Origin: Amanita rubescens
Lineage: Eukaryota > Basidiomycota > Agaricomycetes > Agaricales > Amanitaceae
Assembly (NCBI GenBank): GCA_015039365.1
Contig: WION01000060.1
Span: 149,976 to 213,975, forward strand
DNA: 64,000 nt
Direction of reading: 5' to 3'
The notes beneath the pieces were generated by a model. That model had not been told where the DNA came from. It saw only the letters and a program-made list of their open reading frames with translations, and ran no database searches. The position numbers and the translations under genes are program-made. Of this stretch, positions 44,798 through 57,829 are shown piece after piece (position 1 is the first letter of the stretch; each line of letters opens with the position of its first letter).

Positions 44798-47700
44798 AGT
44801 GTAGGATGTGCAACCGTGGCGAAAAGTTATTCGATCACAACCGACGTGACGCGCGTGACATGTGACATATGTAGTGAGAAATGGCAGTTTTCAACTTAGA
44901 AGACGATCTCAACTACATTAAGAAATATCAGGGTCATTCTACGTCAAAAGAATTAGGTGCAGCATCCCATAGGAATGCGTATGTGGCTAAGGTTTCCCCA
45001 CGCCTTTATTTAAATAAACGAATCCCCCATAACTTCTTGGTGGAGATCGCAACCAGTCCCAACAGGTCGCGGATTTCCTCGTGATATTCACGGATCCACT
45101 TTATCGGCGTGGATGTACAAGAATAGGCATCACGACTTGAGATGCCTTCAACGGTTCCGATGTTCAACGAAACAGGCCTGGGCCTCGTCTCCTCCAGCTC
45201 TTCATTCAAAACATCCCGTTAAAGCTACAGAAATAATCGGTTTCTCAGGGACTCGCTGAAATAGGTTGCGCTCGGGCCCATACAAATCTGTTGAAACATC
45301 TATTGTTCGCATCAAGTCGCTTGCCGCATGGCGTCCAGGCTCTCCGTGTCTGCATTTGAACTTGGACTCGCGAAATGAACGAGGGTGAACTCGGAGATTA
45401 CATGGTCCGTACCATTGAATGTATTTCACATTGCTCTAGATGTTGTGGATCTGCGGTTAAACGCAGATCAGTCTCCGGCTCCGATTTTTAAATTGTTTCT
45501 CTTGTCTCCCGGAGCAGGAGAAATTGACCTCTGTTTTTTATAACGATCAATTGCGAGGCCGGACCAAAGTGACCTTCAAGTTCCAAGTCGACACGAAGAG
45601 TTACGTAAAACGTATTCTGAAACCCGCTGAAGTGACACTATCTTGCAATTGATGGCGGGACATCTCGGGAAGGAGCATGGCAACAGATCGCAGATAAAAT
45701 ACTAGTCCATAGTTCGAGAAATTTGAGCAATATAATTTCTAGGGGATTTCAGAATCGCAGTACATCCAAAAATTCAGGAAGCCCAACGCCACGATGTTTG
45801 GACTGTAGAGCCTTGCTAGTTTTCATGCGCCACTGATACTAGTTCCAGATTGGCGATGTCGGCGTTTCGGGACCACCAGGCAGCTTAATGGGATGAGTGG
45901 GATAAGTACTCCATTTCTACTAGCGCTTTTGCGGAGATCTGAGTCGTTGCAGAGCCTCCTGGATTGTGTTCGCCGATACCAAACCTTTAGGGTTATATCA
46001 GAGGTTTTATCGACGACAAACCATTAAGGAATTATTTCCATCACAGATGCACCGAGCATTCTGGGTCGGGCCAGAGCGGGTCAGTTGGTTTGTTCAGTTT
46101 GACGCTGTCAATATGAAGCACTTGAAGGAAACGATTGCAGAGACCAATCACGGTTATCATCATAAGGCACTGACTCACATATTTGCGACATATTGGCTTG
46201 AACTTAATCCTTCGTGTCGTGTTACTGCCAACGGATCATAGAAATGGCGAACGTCTGGTCGGAAGTCACGTCACGTCCTCTTGTACTATTCCGACTACGC
46301 ATCGGGGCCCAGAACCAGTCTCTGCGCCATCTCTGGCCATCAGAAGCACTTTGTTACGTGTTACAGGGCATGAGTCAAAGGAGATGTTGGCCGCTGGGGG
46401 GCGGGTTGAAAGGGACCGTAGTCCAACGTTGAAAGGCCACACATTTTTTAAACCAACCAAGCTGCGTCCTTGAGAAACGTGCGACAAATCATCAGGAGCA
46501 CCGCTAATCTCGCTATCTATCTCGTTCTCTCCGTTCCGAAACACCGGACCCTGTCGGACTCGTAAGCAAAGAAGTTCTTCCTTCTGTCTCAAGGCCTTCC
46601 ACTCTCCGTAGGTGTAATCATGTAAGCCAATTGTGACACGGCAGCTGAGAGAAACCTTCAAGTTCTATTTTGTGGACCTTTTGCAAAAGTGCGTGGCATC
46701 TTTGATGAAAGAGGTTTTTAAAAGTCTCTAACACAATGCATACTATATAGTTTCCGAGTCATGGAACGATAGCCGCCGCCACATCGTGCCCTTGCCATAG
46801 ATTCAGCCGGTACCTGAGCGAGTTGGTCGGATTCAATGGTAAAACTACACGCCCGGATATAGCAGCCACCACGATATACTATCCCTGACAAGACGTCTGT
46901 CAAATGCTTGGGACTTCAAGAACACCAACGCATGGATCCGTATTTGGCACGAGGCGCATCAAAGTAGAACCGAACATTGAATGGAAATAACACGTCATTT
47001 GTAAACCCATTCAGCAACCGGGCCTTTGTATCGTGCGACTAGAATAGCTAAAGACAATGGATAGGAAGACGGCGTCCGGAGACATCGCTCGGTCTGACAA
47101 GTAGGCTTAAGGCGCCACCGAAGCAAAAAGATCTCATTTAAACGGTATGGTCATAAACTATTTTGCGGTTTCCGCCGGGTTCTAAAAGAAGCTTTAGCTC
47201 AGTGGGAAAAGTGAATACATACGAGCCGTTCGCTTTTTTCTTATAAATTAAGGTTTGCTTCAGGTACACGTCGATGCACTCGACATTATAGCTTCGTGCA
47301 GATCATATGTTAAGTTCAAAGCGTTTTATTGTGGCCAACCGAGTCGGACATTGTGCTTGTTTCAAGGATGGCGTGTGCACGGAGGCGATTGATAAACCGA
47401 AGCCCGCGGACCCTATTGGGTCAGAAGCCGCTCTGACTGCTCCTTAAACGGCAGAAGAGATGTAAAGCATAACGGGATAACATGAGGCAAAAAGCTGCAA
47501 ATGCTGGTCATCCAGGGCCAGGCGCTTCATGATAACGGCTCAGTATCAAAGTAAGGATTTCAGGATCGTACATGTATTTGTGATCCACGCGCTCATGTAC
47601 TGAAACAAAACCCAACCTACAAGGTCCTCGCGTCATGGATTTCTTTATGTGTACTGTTTTGAACGGCTAAACAACGCATATTTATCTTTTTACCGCTAAC

Positions 47701-48522
47701 TCAGGTCAACGCTCCCCACTGAATGGTGGCGTCAGCGGCGGAACCTGCCAAGACCTGCCTACAATGGCATTTGGGCCACTGACGTCTGCGTGGGATCACC
47801 GCACCAAATACTGGCCGCTGCTGCCAGGGTGAGCTTATTCCAGAACACCATCACGGCGATTTGCCCAGAGCACCCGAATTGCCTGATGGCTATTTTTGTC
47901 GACCTGATACAGCAGCTGAGCTAAGGTGCACAGGTTGAGCATGGACGTGGCGGGTCAAACGGAAGTCATTTTGGAGTCGTGGCACCAGCGCATCGAAACT
48001 TATGTTATTTGTATCAGCCATAAAGAATGGCCCCCGAACATGTGGTGTGATGGATGTTTCGCTGGAGAAGAAACGTGATGCAACCAAATTATTGCTCGTA
48101 ACAGCGCCGAATATTTGCTTGAACTCATCTCAGTTGAGCACATTCGGTTTTCGTTCTCCCATATTGGACCAGATATGGTTGGCATAAGACCCGTTCATTA
48201 TACATATAGTCAAAAAATACAAGACCCGCGTTCAAAGAATTTTGCCGCCCATGTACAATGCGGCCGCGAAAAATTCCATGGGGAGTTTCAACTTGACAGA
48301 GCCGATCCGGCACGTACGGCGAATGGGCTTACCGAACTGAAAAAACACCATAAAACAGGGGCCAAATTAAGGATATGGACTCGGACCGCCCTGGAAACAT
48401 GATGCTGTGTTGATATTGATCAAACTAAAATATTTTCACCACGAACCGTCATGAATCGTGATTCACAAATCTCGACATGATTGGGAATATTAATTTTGAA
48501 CATTCACTCCTCCCTCTTTCTT
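44798..48522. other. Gene-poor stretch of 3.7 kb with possible coding remnants
   Basis: No complete gene can be built. Some frames look protein-like, such as minus-strand pieces at 45006-45209, 45202-45429 and 46266-46661 and a plus-strand piece at 48115-48402, but their splice sites do not join into a convincing product and I recognise no domain. These may be remnants of decayed genes. Base composition is more A+T-rich than the neighbouring genes. Confidence 0.35.
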
Positions 48523-50996
48523 ATGGCCATGTACTCTGTTCTTACTCCTTCAACACTCTCTATGTTTCCTCAGAGGGATCTCCTCATTGGCGACCTTAGG
48601 ACCGGTCCACACAGCCGTGGCAATTATCACCTACCTCAAAACGTATCCCCTTTTCTGAATCCGGCTCCCTCGTCGACCACACTACCACGTTCCCCAACTC
48701 GTCAAAGCAAAAGCATGCAAAATCTCTCTTTGTCTGTCGTCTCTCTTTTATTTAACAAAAATTCCGGTCAATCGAGGCCTGGCACCGCTTCATCCATTAA
48801 AGATGAAAATTCTATAAATTTATTCGGTGACCCAAGTTCTCGAGACGAGAACCTCTCACCACGTAAGTCCTCCTTACGCCCAATTGCATGACATCCCACG
48901 TATCTCTATTCCACAATGCAGCACCTAGCCGGTCGGAGAAGCGCAGACATCATCGCACGCGCTCATCGTCCACCAGTATCGATAACAGCGCAAAGACTCT
49001 GCCACCACCTCTGAACCTTTCCAGTATCAGCCGGTCTTCATCTCCATCAGCTCAGCCACAACCTCCGTTCCGAGGCAAGGCTAACTACCACCACTTCAGC
49101 AATCCATCCCAATCAATGTTGTATGATGACGGGCGCAGGCGGATCTCCCCGATACCTGTCCTAGAAATAACAACTGATACAGATGCGGTGTATGACGTTG
49201 AGGACGCCTGCTCTGCCGTTAGCAGCATCTACTTTGCTGATGATCCAGACGAGAAACCATTAAAGAAATCGAACAAATCCGTTTCCCCAGATGATGATGA
49301 GCCAATCACGCCACCAATTTTCAACTACATGTTTGGTCCCGTGCTAGACATCAGCGCTGCGAATCGAATCACGGAAACCGAAGAGAGCAAAGCAGAAGAC
49401 GATGAAGACGATTTCCCGACGTATCGGAAATCATCCTTGGGGAACGATGAGAAGCTATTACGTACCCTGGGCGAGCTGCCATCCTCGCGGCATAAAAGAC
49501 GCTCTTCTTCCATTGTGTTCAGACCGCCGCCTTCCTGCCGATCTTCTGTTTGTACCTCAATTGAATCACCATCTGATATCAGCTGGGCATTGCCTGAAGT
49601 ACCGAGTCTTTCGCCCTTATCAACTGCCTTCAGCCCGCTATCATCACCGCCTCCTCCTTCTCAGTCGAACGAATATGAACCTCCAAAGCGTAAACACCGC
49701 TCTTCAGCCTTCCGAAGTGTAGATTTGCTGCCGACGTTCCTGAAGCCGACGGGGCATAACCACCCCCGTAATTCATTGTTTCGGTCATCCTCGGTCTCAT
49801 ATTCGACGGTTCTCGCGTCATCAGCTCCTGTCCCACAACGCCAGGACCCTAGCATTCCTCCCGGTTTGGATGTCATGGGGAGCAATACAGCAAAGCTCAA
49901 AGAAAGGAAGGAGCACCGAGAGTCTGTTATAACGCAAGATTCGTCCTTGTCCGACCTGCATCGTCTTCCTGCCTCTCTAACGAATCCTATTGCCTTGGAG
50001 GATCCATATTCCACACATTCACTCACGTTCAATTATACTCCATCACGTTCCCACCTTGTTCAACGATCATCAACAATCACAGGACTCCTAAATTCCCATT
50101 TTGACGAACACAGAGACTCATTCTCAACGCAAATGTCCTCATTATCCGACCTTCATCGCCTTCCAGATTCTCTGAAGGATCCAATGCGGGACGAGGCACG
50201 GACCCTCAAGTCCGCAAACCCCACGGCATTCTTAGGTCCGTCTGCATCGGCATCATTACCCACCCCTGCCTCCGCCCCTGCTCAGGAAGTGCCAATTCTT
50301 ATCATCGCTTCCCCTTCCCCGCGGCGTCACCGCCCCCTCCCCCTACTCCCTATCGAAACGTCAACGTTATCCCCTTCACAATTACCGACAAAAGCTCAAG
50401 AACAAGAAGGTACACTAGGTACAGGCACGGGCGCCGAAGAGATCATTGAACCTGGTTCTCACTCGCTCGTATCTCCCATCCTGTTTGCCCCTCCCGCTAG
50501 CGACCAAGAACCTGACGACATGGAGTCACCGTTCCGCCTTATCACTGGTTCAGCTGTTGGTACGAAAGAGAAGGACCTGGACCTATCATCTCTCTATTCT
50601 CTATCTCCATCTCCATCTCCGGCCCCATCTCTGTCTCCCAATAGCCCGAGGCGCGCGGAAGTCCGGCCCGCATTCGGAGATCTAGTATGGGGAGGTGTGA
50701 CCGTGAGCAGCAAGCCTCAACCCCAGAGGAGACCGGTTGCGAATTCGTTGGACCACCTCGATACGGATTTGATACGGAGTAAAGATCGGCTATACCCATC
50801 CCCTGCTTTTGATGCAACAAGTGCAACGCTCAGACGACCACGGACGATCAGCGCGCTTGAGGAGCGCAGGCCACCACAGCGTCATACGGTCTTTCGCACA
50901 CTCAGGAGATCTAAACGAAACGGGCCCAGGACGTGGGTGGGTGAGTGGAACGTGGACATGCCAGATGTGATTAAGCAGTTGAGAGTTCTCAAATGA
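48523..50996 (+). CDS. Serine/proline-rich disordered protein, 804 aa
   Basis: Exons 48523-48862 and 48922-50996 join through a 59-nt intron with a GTAAGT donor to 2415 nt, 804 aa. The protein is dominated by Ser, Pro and charged residues. It has repeated short elements (LSDLHRLP occurs twice, near residues 450 and 530), basic clusters such as EKRRHHRTRSSS, and an acidic patch near residue 250. The C-terminus is more ordered and basic (HTVFRTLRRSKR...WVGEWNVDM). I see no catalytic domain. It resembles large disordered regulatory or scaffold proteins of fungi, often phosphorylated, but no specific role follows. The start ATG is the first in frame after the upstream stop. Confidence 0.7.
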
Positions 50997-51166
50997 CAAT
51001 AACTTATTATTATAAAGAGGAAAAGGATACCTTGTATACCACAGCTATGATCATTAATATGTATCGTTTAGTCAAATGCAGATATCGGTAATGAATGCTG
51101 GCAGAAGTGAACGAAGGGGTTCGACGTGGTTGTCAGCGAACTACAAGGATCGTGTACCTCGAGCTT

Positions 51167-52960
51167 TCACCTAGGCACCATCTCCGATTTCGCTTGCTCG
51201 ATAACGTTGGATAGTGATCTGGGGCTCGTAACTCCGTTCAGCACCTTCGGGTCACTCACTTCTGCCCAAAGCGCACGCTGGAGCAGCCTCATCAACGGAG
51301 TAGCACTGAACCGCATGCCCGCAGGAACAGGCTCGTCATCTTCCATCATCCCAAAAGTAGGCGTGATGAACTTGTCTGTTTCCTTGTCTTTGCGCAAGCC
51401 TTTTACCCTTTTGGGCGGGGCCGAAGACGCAGGCTCCTTCTTCCCCAAAACCTCGGCCCACGGAACGCCTTCTAGCATCCCCCGCCTAACATCAAACTTG
51501 TCCCTCTTGACATACTCCAGCACCCTCTTCGCCAACCCCTCATCCACATCCATCTGCCAAGTGATCGCATGCGGAAAGACCCCCAGGAACCGATCTCCCC
51601 ATCTCGATTCCCCGGGCATTCGGTGTCGTTTGATATCCCACCTGATGCGGTTCATGATGTGTTTGAGAATGATGTAATAAGTCCGGGGAGTGACGTTTTG
51701 CTTGAGGTGCATGAAGGAGGAAATGGCCACGATGGCGGCGGCGTAATCCCTCGATCTTATGAAACATCGGAAGGTAAGGGTAAGCAGGGTCGGGTTGGGC
51801 TCAAATGGGGGCGGTGCTGGGAGCGCGAATGTCGGCGGAGGCGTTGATCCTGGTTTGGGTCGGCGAGCCCCAACCTCGGCCATCAATAGCCGAGGTTGGT
51901 CATGATACCTTTGTATCATGTCAAAGAAGAGGCGTCGGGGAGAAAGTATGATATTTGATTCATCCTTGGTTCCCCCGCGTTCTTTCACTTTCTTGTTCCT
52001 TGCTTCAGGTTTGTACATCCTACAAAGCGCATTGAACAAGCTCCCAAACGTGTACGCGTCCGGGACGACGGTTGGCTCGCTATCCCCCATCACTTTCAGG
52101 ATGGCGTAGATTGAGAAGGCGTTGTATAAACTTGATTGGCGAACTTCATGTGAGATGAGAATATTGAAAACGGCGGTACTTGGTTGGATGTCGTTGGCTC
52201 GCATAATTTCGAGAACTCGGGTAATGGTGGCCGAATCCCAGGTTTTCGTATCACGTATGGCGGACATGATGGCTACGTAAGGAACCTGGGCATAAGTGGA
52301 ATCGGAAGCGTTGGAAGTGCTAGCAATAGCTTCCTCGTATTCAGCCAGGGTTTCTAACGCGTCTCCTAACCTGTCATTACGAACTTGCGCGTCGACCAGT
52401 TTCGCAAGTAAGAATTTGCCAGGTGTGTAATCCTCGCTTTTGGTTTCAATGAAATTCTCGATTAAATCGATGATGACTTTGCGGGGTGCCCCAAGAGTGA
52501 TCATGACTTGGAGAGCTTCTTCGAGCATGGATTCACTGAAATGCGGGTCGCTGAACATTCCTTCAAAAATGCCCAACATCCTGACGTCCTCTGGTGACAT
52601 CGTAATAATCATTGCGAGGATTTTTGCGCTCAAGCCGAGGGAAGGGATCGCCCCGCTCTTGATCATTCGCGCGCAAACGGAGGTCGCGGCCAGGAAACGT
52701 TTTTGGTTGATGAGCAACGAGATGGTCGGCTCGAATATCTTATAAGACGCATATGGCGAGCGATGGTACGCGTCTAGACGGCGGTGGACAAAAGTTTCAA
52801 CTTTGTTTTCATCCGGGCCACGTGAAATGTAATCTCTGAGGGTCGACGTAAATTTGGAGATTATCGACTGGTTGCCGCTTCTCATCGAATATTGGGCACA
52901 TGAGGTCCATTTCGACGATGGAAGAACACGGCAGAGAGCCGTACGAAGGGATAAGCACAT
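51167..52960 (-). CDS. PPR-like mitochondrial protein, 597 aa
   Basis: A single uninterrupted exon of 597 codons. The N-terminus is basic, Ser-rich and lacks acidic residues for about 35 residues, which fits a mitochondrial targeting sequence. The body is helical, with repeated pairs of about 35 residues, for example a unit around ITRVLEIMRANDIQPSTAVF followed by NAFSIYAILKV and later TFGSLFNALCRMY. This is the pattern of pentatricopeptide repeats, which bind organellar RNA. A likely role is in processing or translating mitochondrial transcripts. It is intronless, unlike most neighbours. Confidence 0.75.
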   Translation of the reverse strand: MCLSLRTALCRVLPSSKWTSCAQYSMRSGNQSIISKFTSTLRDYISRGPDENKVETFVHRRLDAYHRSPYASYKIFEPTISLLINQKRFLAATSVCARMIKSGAIPSLGLSAKILAMIITMSPEDVRMLGIFEGMFSDPHFSESMLEEALQVMITLGAPRKVIIDLIENFIETKSEDYTPGKFLLAKLVDAQVRNDRLGDALETLAEYEEAIASTSNASDSTYAQVPYVAIMSAIRDTKTWDSATITRVLEIMRANDIQPSTAVFNILISHEVRQSSLYNAFSIYAILKVMGDSEPTVVPDAYTFGSLFNALCRMYKPEARNKKVKERGGTKDESNIILSPRRLFFDMIQRYHDQPRLLMAEVGARRPKPGSTPPPTFALPAPPPFEPNPTLLTLTFRCFIRSRDYAAAIVAISSFMHLKQNVTPRTYYIILKHIMNRIRWDIKRHRMPGESRWGDRFLGVFPHAITWQMDVDEGLAKRVLEYVKRDKFDVRRGMLEGVPWAEVLGKKEPASSAPPKRVKGLRKDKETDKFITPTFGMMEDDEPVPAGMRFSATPLMRLLQRALWAEVSDPKVLNGVTSPRSLSNVIEQAKSEMVPR

Positions 52961-54440
52961 CCGCTCATCGACTCATGGCGGAGAGGAGGTATTTGTTCTT
53001 GTTTGTCTGAAAAACCTGAAACTGCCAGCTTTCAATCATTCAGGGCTACCGCAAGCACAATATTCTATTTTGTTACTAGACGAAAACGTTGTTATAGTGA
53101 AAGTCACATTAAGAAAGGAGGGTGAGAGCCAAGTAAATAGCTTTAATAAAATAACGAGGGACATTTCAGAAATATTCGCTAATCACAATAGATCGTCAGA
53201 GCACGGACCGCCATCGGCGAGTCTCAAAGAAATAGATACCAGCCAACGCCGACGTCCAGGCTCCCGCGCCCGAAAAATTGGATATAATCTCACCGACGCG
53301 TCCCTACGTCGAAGAGGCAACGCTGGGCTAGAGTTGTTGGGAATGACCTCCTCACATTTGCGCAGACTTTAACATGTCGACCAGTCTGGGCATTTGGCCG
53401 GCGTCTAATCTTTTAATCATTGGTTTCGCTCACATGGCTCTGAGTCGGACGACATTTCCGGCGCGCCCGATGGAATGACGTTCAGTGCAATGATCGAATT
53501 CTGGCGTTCAAGTAGAACTGTGGAGGAAACAAGGGCAGGCGTCTAGATGAAGCTGTCCAAGGTTTGGCCTTTGTTTTCGTTTTGGCCACATGGGATATAC
53601 GGTCCTGAGCGCTACTTAGTAAATTTGCGGACCGGGGACTGGGCTCTTCTCGTGGAGTGCTGGGCGTAAATCGGTGACAAGGCGGAATTCCTTGTGTGTG
53701 TTGTAGACCTCGTGATTTGCGTTCTTCTGTGGAGTCCGGGAGCACCTGATCGGCTATCATTTCTGGAGACAATACCTGTCCACCGTGGGTGCCGGGATGA
53801 TGAATTTGATTAACATCAACCAGTTCCTCAGGGTCCCATGCTTGAGGATGGAATATTTTTCGAAATATCGAGCGTAGCGCATTCGGTCGATATCAACTCA
53901 CGTTTGAAAGCAGGCATGCAGACGGACGGCGCCTCCTCGACTGAGTACGGTAAGTGTTTTCGTTTATTTACGAATTCGGTGACAAGGATCTACTAGTACT
54001 GATGAATGTTGTTACGAACTTTGCTGTACAGGGAGATGGTTCGGGACATCACGTGTGCATGCCCAACACACATTGCTACCCAGCTTTTAGCCTTTTACGC
54101 ATGGATGCTTAATGAATTGAAATTGGTGGCCTGGTGGCAGCAAGGCATAGACGCGACGGTAACTCAACACAGCTATGTTAGCCTCGGTCCGTATGTCCCA
54201 ACTGACCAGAACCCTGAGGTTCTCTGTTCTTCGATCATGGACAGTGTGAAAACTAGCTGCCAAGACTTACGTTGTATTAGGTTTCATCGACCCCAATTCG
54301 CCAATTTCTAGGCTCCCGTTTCCATGAGGTGACTGCCTAAAACCCCTCAAGCTCCATATGTTTTAATTAATGGCAGCAGGCAGTAGTATAAAAACTGACG
54401 CTGTGTTAGGTTTTCTCGTGCCATCCCACCATAACTTACG
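52961..54440. other. Intergenic, upstream of PPR gene and first cysteine-rich gene
   Basis: About 1.5 kb between divergent genes. Only short frames are present. TATAAAAAC at 54387-54395 is the probable core promoter of the cysteine-rich gene at 54441. Confidence 0.45.
54387..54395 (+). promoter_or_regulatory. TATA box shared by the three cysteine-rich genes
   Basis: TATAAAAAC lies 54 bases before the start codon of gene G1. The identical 9-mer is at 56697-56705 (46 bases before G2) and 57763-57771 (67 bases before G3, reading TATAAAAAC). Such an exact repeated box suggests a common, possibly strong and inducible, promoter inherited by tandem duplication. Confidence 0.6.
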
Positions 54441-55186
54441 ATGCGTCGCATTTTCGCATTCGTTTTCCTGCTAGCGACCGCCGTCATTCAAACAGGCGCT
54501 GAAGAGCTAGTCCAGGCCGAGTCCGCCACCTACCGTGTCAATAACGCTGTTGATGTCGAGGAGTCCAATGTCATTCGTGGTCTCTTAAAGGCGAAACGAG
54601 CCTGCCCAACGCACTATGGTTATTGCAGAAATACTGGGAGGTGTTGCCCCTTGGGCGGTGATTGCTGTGCAGATCGTCAGTTGTTTTAACGATCATGACC
54701 AATTGCATTCTGACTGTAGGCGCGCGATAATAGATAAATGCTGTGGCGCTGGTCTATGGTGCAGTTCGCCGGGTCGTAAGTACACAAGCGATACATGGGC
54801 CTTCTCGTCTTGACCATCCCCATAGACTGTTGTCATGATAATCAGAACAGCTGCGATCGTATTGGATGCTGTTACAAATCCGAGAATTGTTGCAGAGGTA
54901 ATTCATTAACGCTGACCAGATATATATTTACTGATTTTTTTTTTTCGAAACCAAGGTGGGGCCTGTTGTCCTAGAGGGTGACGATTCTTTTCTTTTTCAT
55001 CGAGAATTACTGGCTTACCGCATTGATAGCTACTACTGCGTGCGGAGACCGAATGGCAGTATTGGATGTTGTCCCGATGGGAAGCTTTGCTACGGTTCTC
55101 CCGAGGAGGGAGCCAGCAACGGCCAAGCCGAAAAATTATCGGAGGGTGAAGTGGCCAGCAGCGAAAGTAAAAATGTGGCGGACTAG
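54441..55186 (+). CDS. Secreted cysteine-rich protein G1, granulin-like
   Basis: Exons 54441-54679, 54720-54775, 54826-54897, 54956-54977 and 55030-55186 join to 546 nt, 181 aa. A signal peptide (MRRIFAFVFLLATAVIQTGA) is followed by a propeptide with the motif IRGLL and KAKR directly before the cysteine domain. That domain has CPTHYGYC, CCPLGGDCC, further CC pairs and the closing GSIGCCPDGKLCYG; paired cysteines spaced like this resemble granulin/epithelin-type modules. A Ser/Glu-rich tail follows. The first donor (GTTGTT at 54680) is weak but is the only one that keeps all later phases. It is the first of three tandem paralogues. Likely extracellular; function unknown. Confidence 0.62.
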
Positions 55187-56742
55187 GACGGATGACCATG
55201 TGAACATGAACTTAAATGTCTTTGATTTGTTTGCGGGAAATTTACTGTTACGAACTTTTAGCAATAGTGCCATGTATGGTCAGCAACAGAAACATCTTGA
55301 TATTTTGACGTAATGCGCGGAAAGCCATCTTCGGGTAGTATACAATATGTTCCGTCAGGTCAAGAAATTAGTTGAACGCAAACTATGGAAAGCCGAATTA
55401 CAACTGGCATCGATATACACCGCCATCATTAGTGGCATCATTCGCCAATCATAGTAGCATATGTGTTTTTCTTACCGCCATTGACAGGAATCTCAATTGG
55501 CAGCTGACAGGTGGCGTGAATTCTCGAAACACGGGAACAGCGCCGAGGGCTTAGGGTTGCGTCTACTACTCCTAGCATTCGAGATAATCATCTCAGCAGT
55601 TCCCGCAATTATTACTGATTTTCGAAATTAAACCTGCCCGTGGGTCATATGATGATTACGGCGCTATAGCTAGTTGAATTTTAACGGTGGGTTAAGACAA
55701 GTCGTACTGGCTACGAGCCAGTGCCTATGATTCACTGTGCGGGAATGCTTGGAGTCTTTTTGAAATGGCTGGCCACGACGCCAAGATGTAGCAAAGCCTC
55801 GAGGCTGTCGAGTGGCTATGTTTATGATGCCTATATAGCCTCGCCAAGGCTAACCTAAGCTACATGTTTTAGTTAGTGGCAACGGCTAGTCACCTACCGC
55901 ACCACGTCCATGTGTTAAGGAGTTGAGTCGCTCGAGACCTCTTCAGGAAAAAACGGGCCAGTTAAAAGTATTGCAGGACACCCAGTTGTATTTCTCTTGT
56001 TATTATTCACATCTCCAGTCGCGTAATCATGCTCAGCCGAGGGTAAAGGAGTCACCGACAGCCCTGACAACATTATTCAGGGATGAAAGTAAAATTGGAG
56101 CGGTGACGGACCAGGACGCCGATTCGGAGTGGCTTTAGCTTACACTTTTTTAGACCCACTTGCTGATGACAGCTTACTATAACGCACCTAGCTTCAGTCA
56201 AGGCGCACCATTCTTGTGACGCGTAAACATATACAGGGATAGATTAAGTTCAGTCATCCCAAGACAACTTTTCGCTAGTATGATAAGCATCGCCCCCATT
56301 GCAGATCCTAATCACTCTAGCGCGAAACGCGCCGGGACAAAGACTTTCGTTGCGGCAACGGGTTTCCTCCTTCCTAAGTAGGTGCAATGCATTATCTTGC
56401 AATGGCTGTGCCTTTTCTTAGTTTTCCACGTCCAATCCAACTTGAACCTGTCATTTATTGAGTAAATGGTGCTAGCGAATTAGTGCATCTTCCCTATTGA
56501 TGAACATCAGGATGAACGGTGCTTCGATGAAACACTTTCGACACTCCACAATGAAGGGTCGTAGGACTCAACATGCGTCCTTCTGACTAGACATTATTGG
56601 AAATTACGTACTTATTGGCGTAGATTCTTGGAGCATCTACTCGCCAAAGGCAGAACTAAGCTGTATTTCCTTTAATGAGCGTCACGAACGAACAGTATAA
56701 AAACCCACTAAGGCTCTGGTTACAACAGCCCCTCATACTACG
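55187..56742. other. Intergenic with a remnant cysteine-rich gene promoter
   Basis: At about 55,862-55,905 the sequence ATGTTTTAGTTAGTGGCAACGG resembles the region just before the TATA box of G1 (ATGTTTTAATTAATGGCAGCAGG). No TATAAAAAC box or signal peptide follows, so this looks like a promoter remnant of a lost family copy. The rest has no gene that I can support. Confidence 0.4.
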
Positions 56743-57136
56743 ATGCTTCGCCTCGCAGCTCTAGCCTTCTTAGCTACTATCGTTAGCCAAGCGAGTGCCG
56801 ACGTCTCCCTCACTTCTCCGCCTGTCCAGGCGAGAGCCATTCGCGGCCTCGTGCTGGAACGAGCTGCAGCCTGCCAGTATCCATATGGGTATTGCGATAA
56901 CACTGGAGTGTGCTGTCCCTTGGGAGGTGGTTGTTGCTCAGATTACCGCTGTTGCAATAATGGGTGAGGTTTTTCCCTTACTGACGATGATAAATGGCTA
57001 ACAGGGTATGGGTAGTTACTATTGCGCTGTAGCACCCGATGGCAGAATTGGCTGCTGTCCAGATGGAACGACCTGTTATGGTGATGGGGCTGAGGAAGCG
57101 GGAACTGACACGAAGGATGCGGCGGAGCAATCGTGA
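56743..57136 (+). CDS. Secreted cysteine-rich protein G2, granulin-like
   Basis: Exons 56743-56963 and 57016-57136 join to 342 nt, 113 aa. Signal peptide MLRLAALAFLATIVSQASA, then a propeptide with AIRGLVLER, matching the IRGL(L) motif of G1. The mature part has YGYCDNTGVCCPLGGGCC, a CC pair and the closing GRIGCCPDGTTCYGDG, then an acidic tail. It is G1 without the middle cysteine exons, which shows how the family grows or shrinks by exon units. The acceptor used (57015) is the one of two nearby AGs that keeps the frame. Likely secreted; function unknown. Confidence 0.75.
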
Positions 57137-57829
57137 GGAACGTCATATTACGGTAGAATTCTTTTTGTATATGCAGAAACACCTCGTTCAATTACTTATG
57201 GTATCATCGTTAATGTTATAGCACTTTTTGATCATCTAGTTAGATCTGTCGCGACGAAAGACCAATGCCTTGGCTGTTACCCATATGTATGTAAGCTTGC
57301 CCTGTATCTTCGTAAAGGTTGTGGTTTGTGAGGGTTTCAAACGGGGTATGCTCATTGACATTGAGCGCAGAAGTATCATATGATTTTGGTTTGTTAACTA
57401 TAGCGACATCTGACACTCAGAGTCTCAGCGACGTTCGCGAATCTCCGCATGAAAACTTAACGAACTCAGACTGCTATTATGGATTAGCCTCCGAAAAGCC
57501 AACTAACTTTGCAGCATGCGGTTGCAAGCGTATGCACTAGCTCAAGTGGTATTTGGGATAAATCAGGGTTAAGCTTCGTTATTCGCCTACTTTCGAGCGC
57601 TTACTGACAACTCACGGAAGTATTCACACGTGCTTTTCGTCAACGAGCAAGAAAACCTACTTGTGCCGCTCGTGTTCGCTTCAAGAACGGACCCAAAGGA
57701 ATGGTCACGCTAGTGTGCGATCTATGAACCAGGCCTCATTCGTCCTAATGAGAGGACCGTCGTATAAAAACACACCAGAATTCTGGTTACAGTACGTTCA
57801 TTCGTACCCTTCCACCTATCGCACCTACG

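Noticed and set aside
47191..47240. TAGCTCAGTGGGA, resembling a tRNA D-arm (B-block partner missing)
   Set aside because: No T-arm consensus (GTTCGANNC) or acceptor pairing lies at the right distance downstream.
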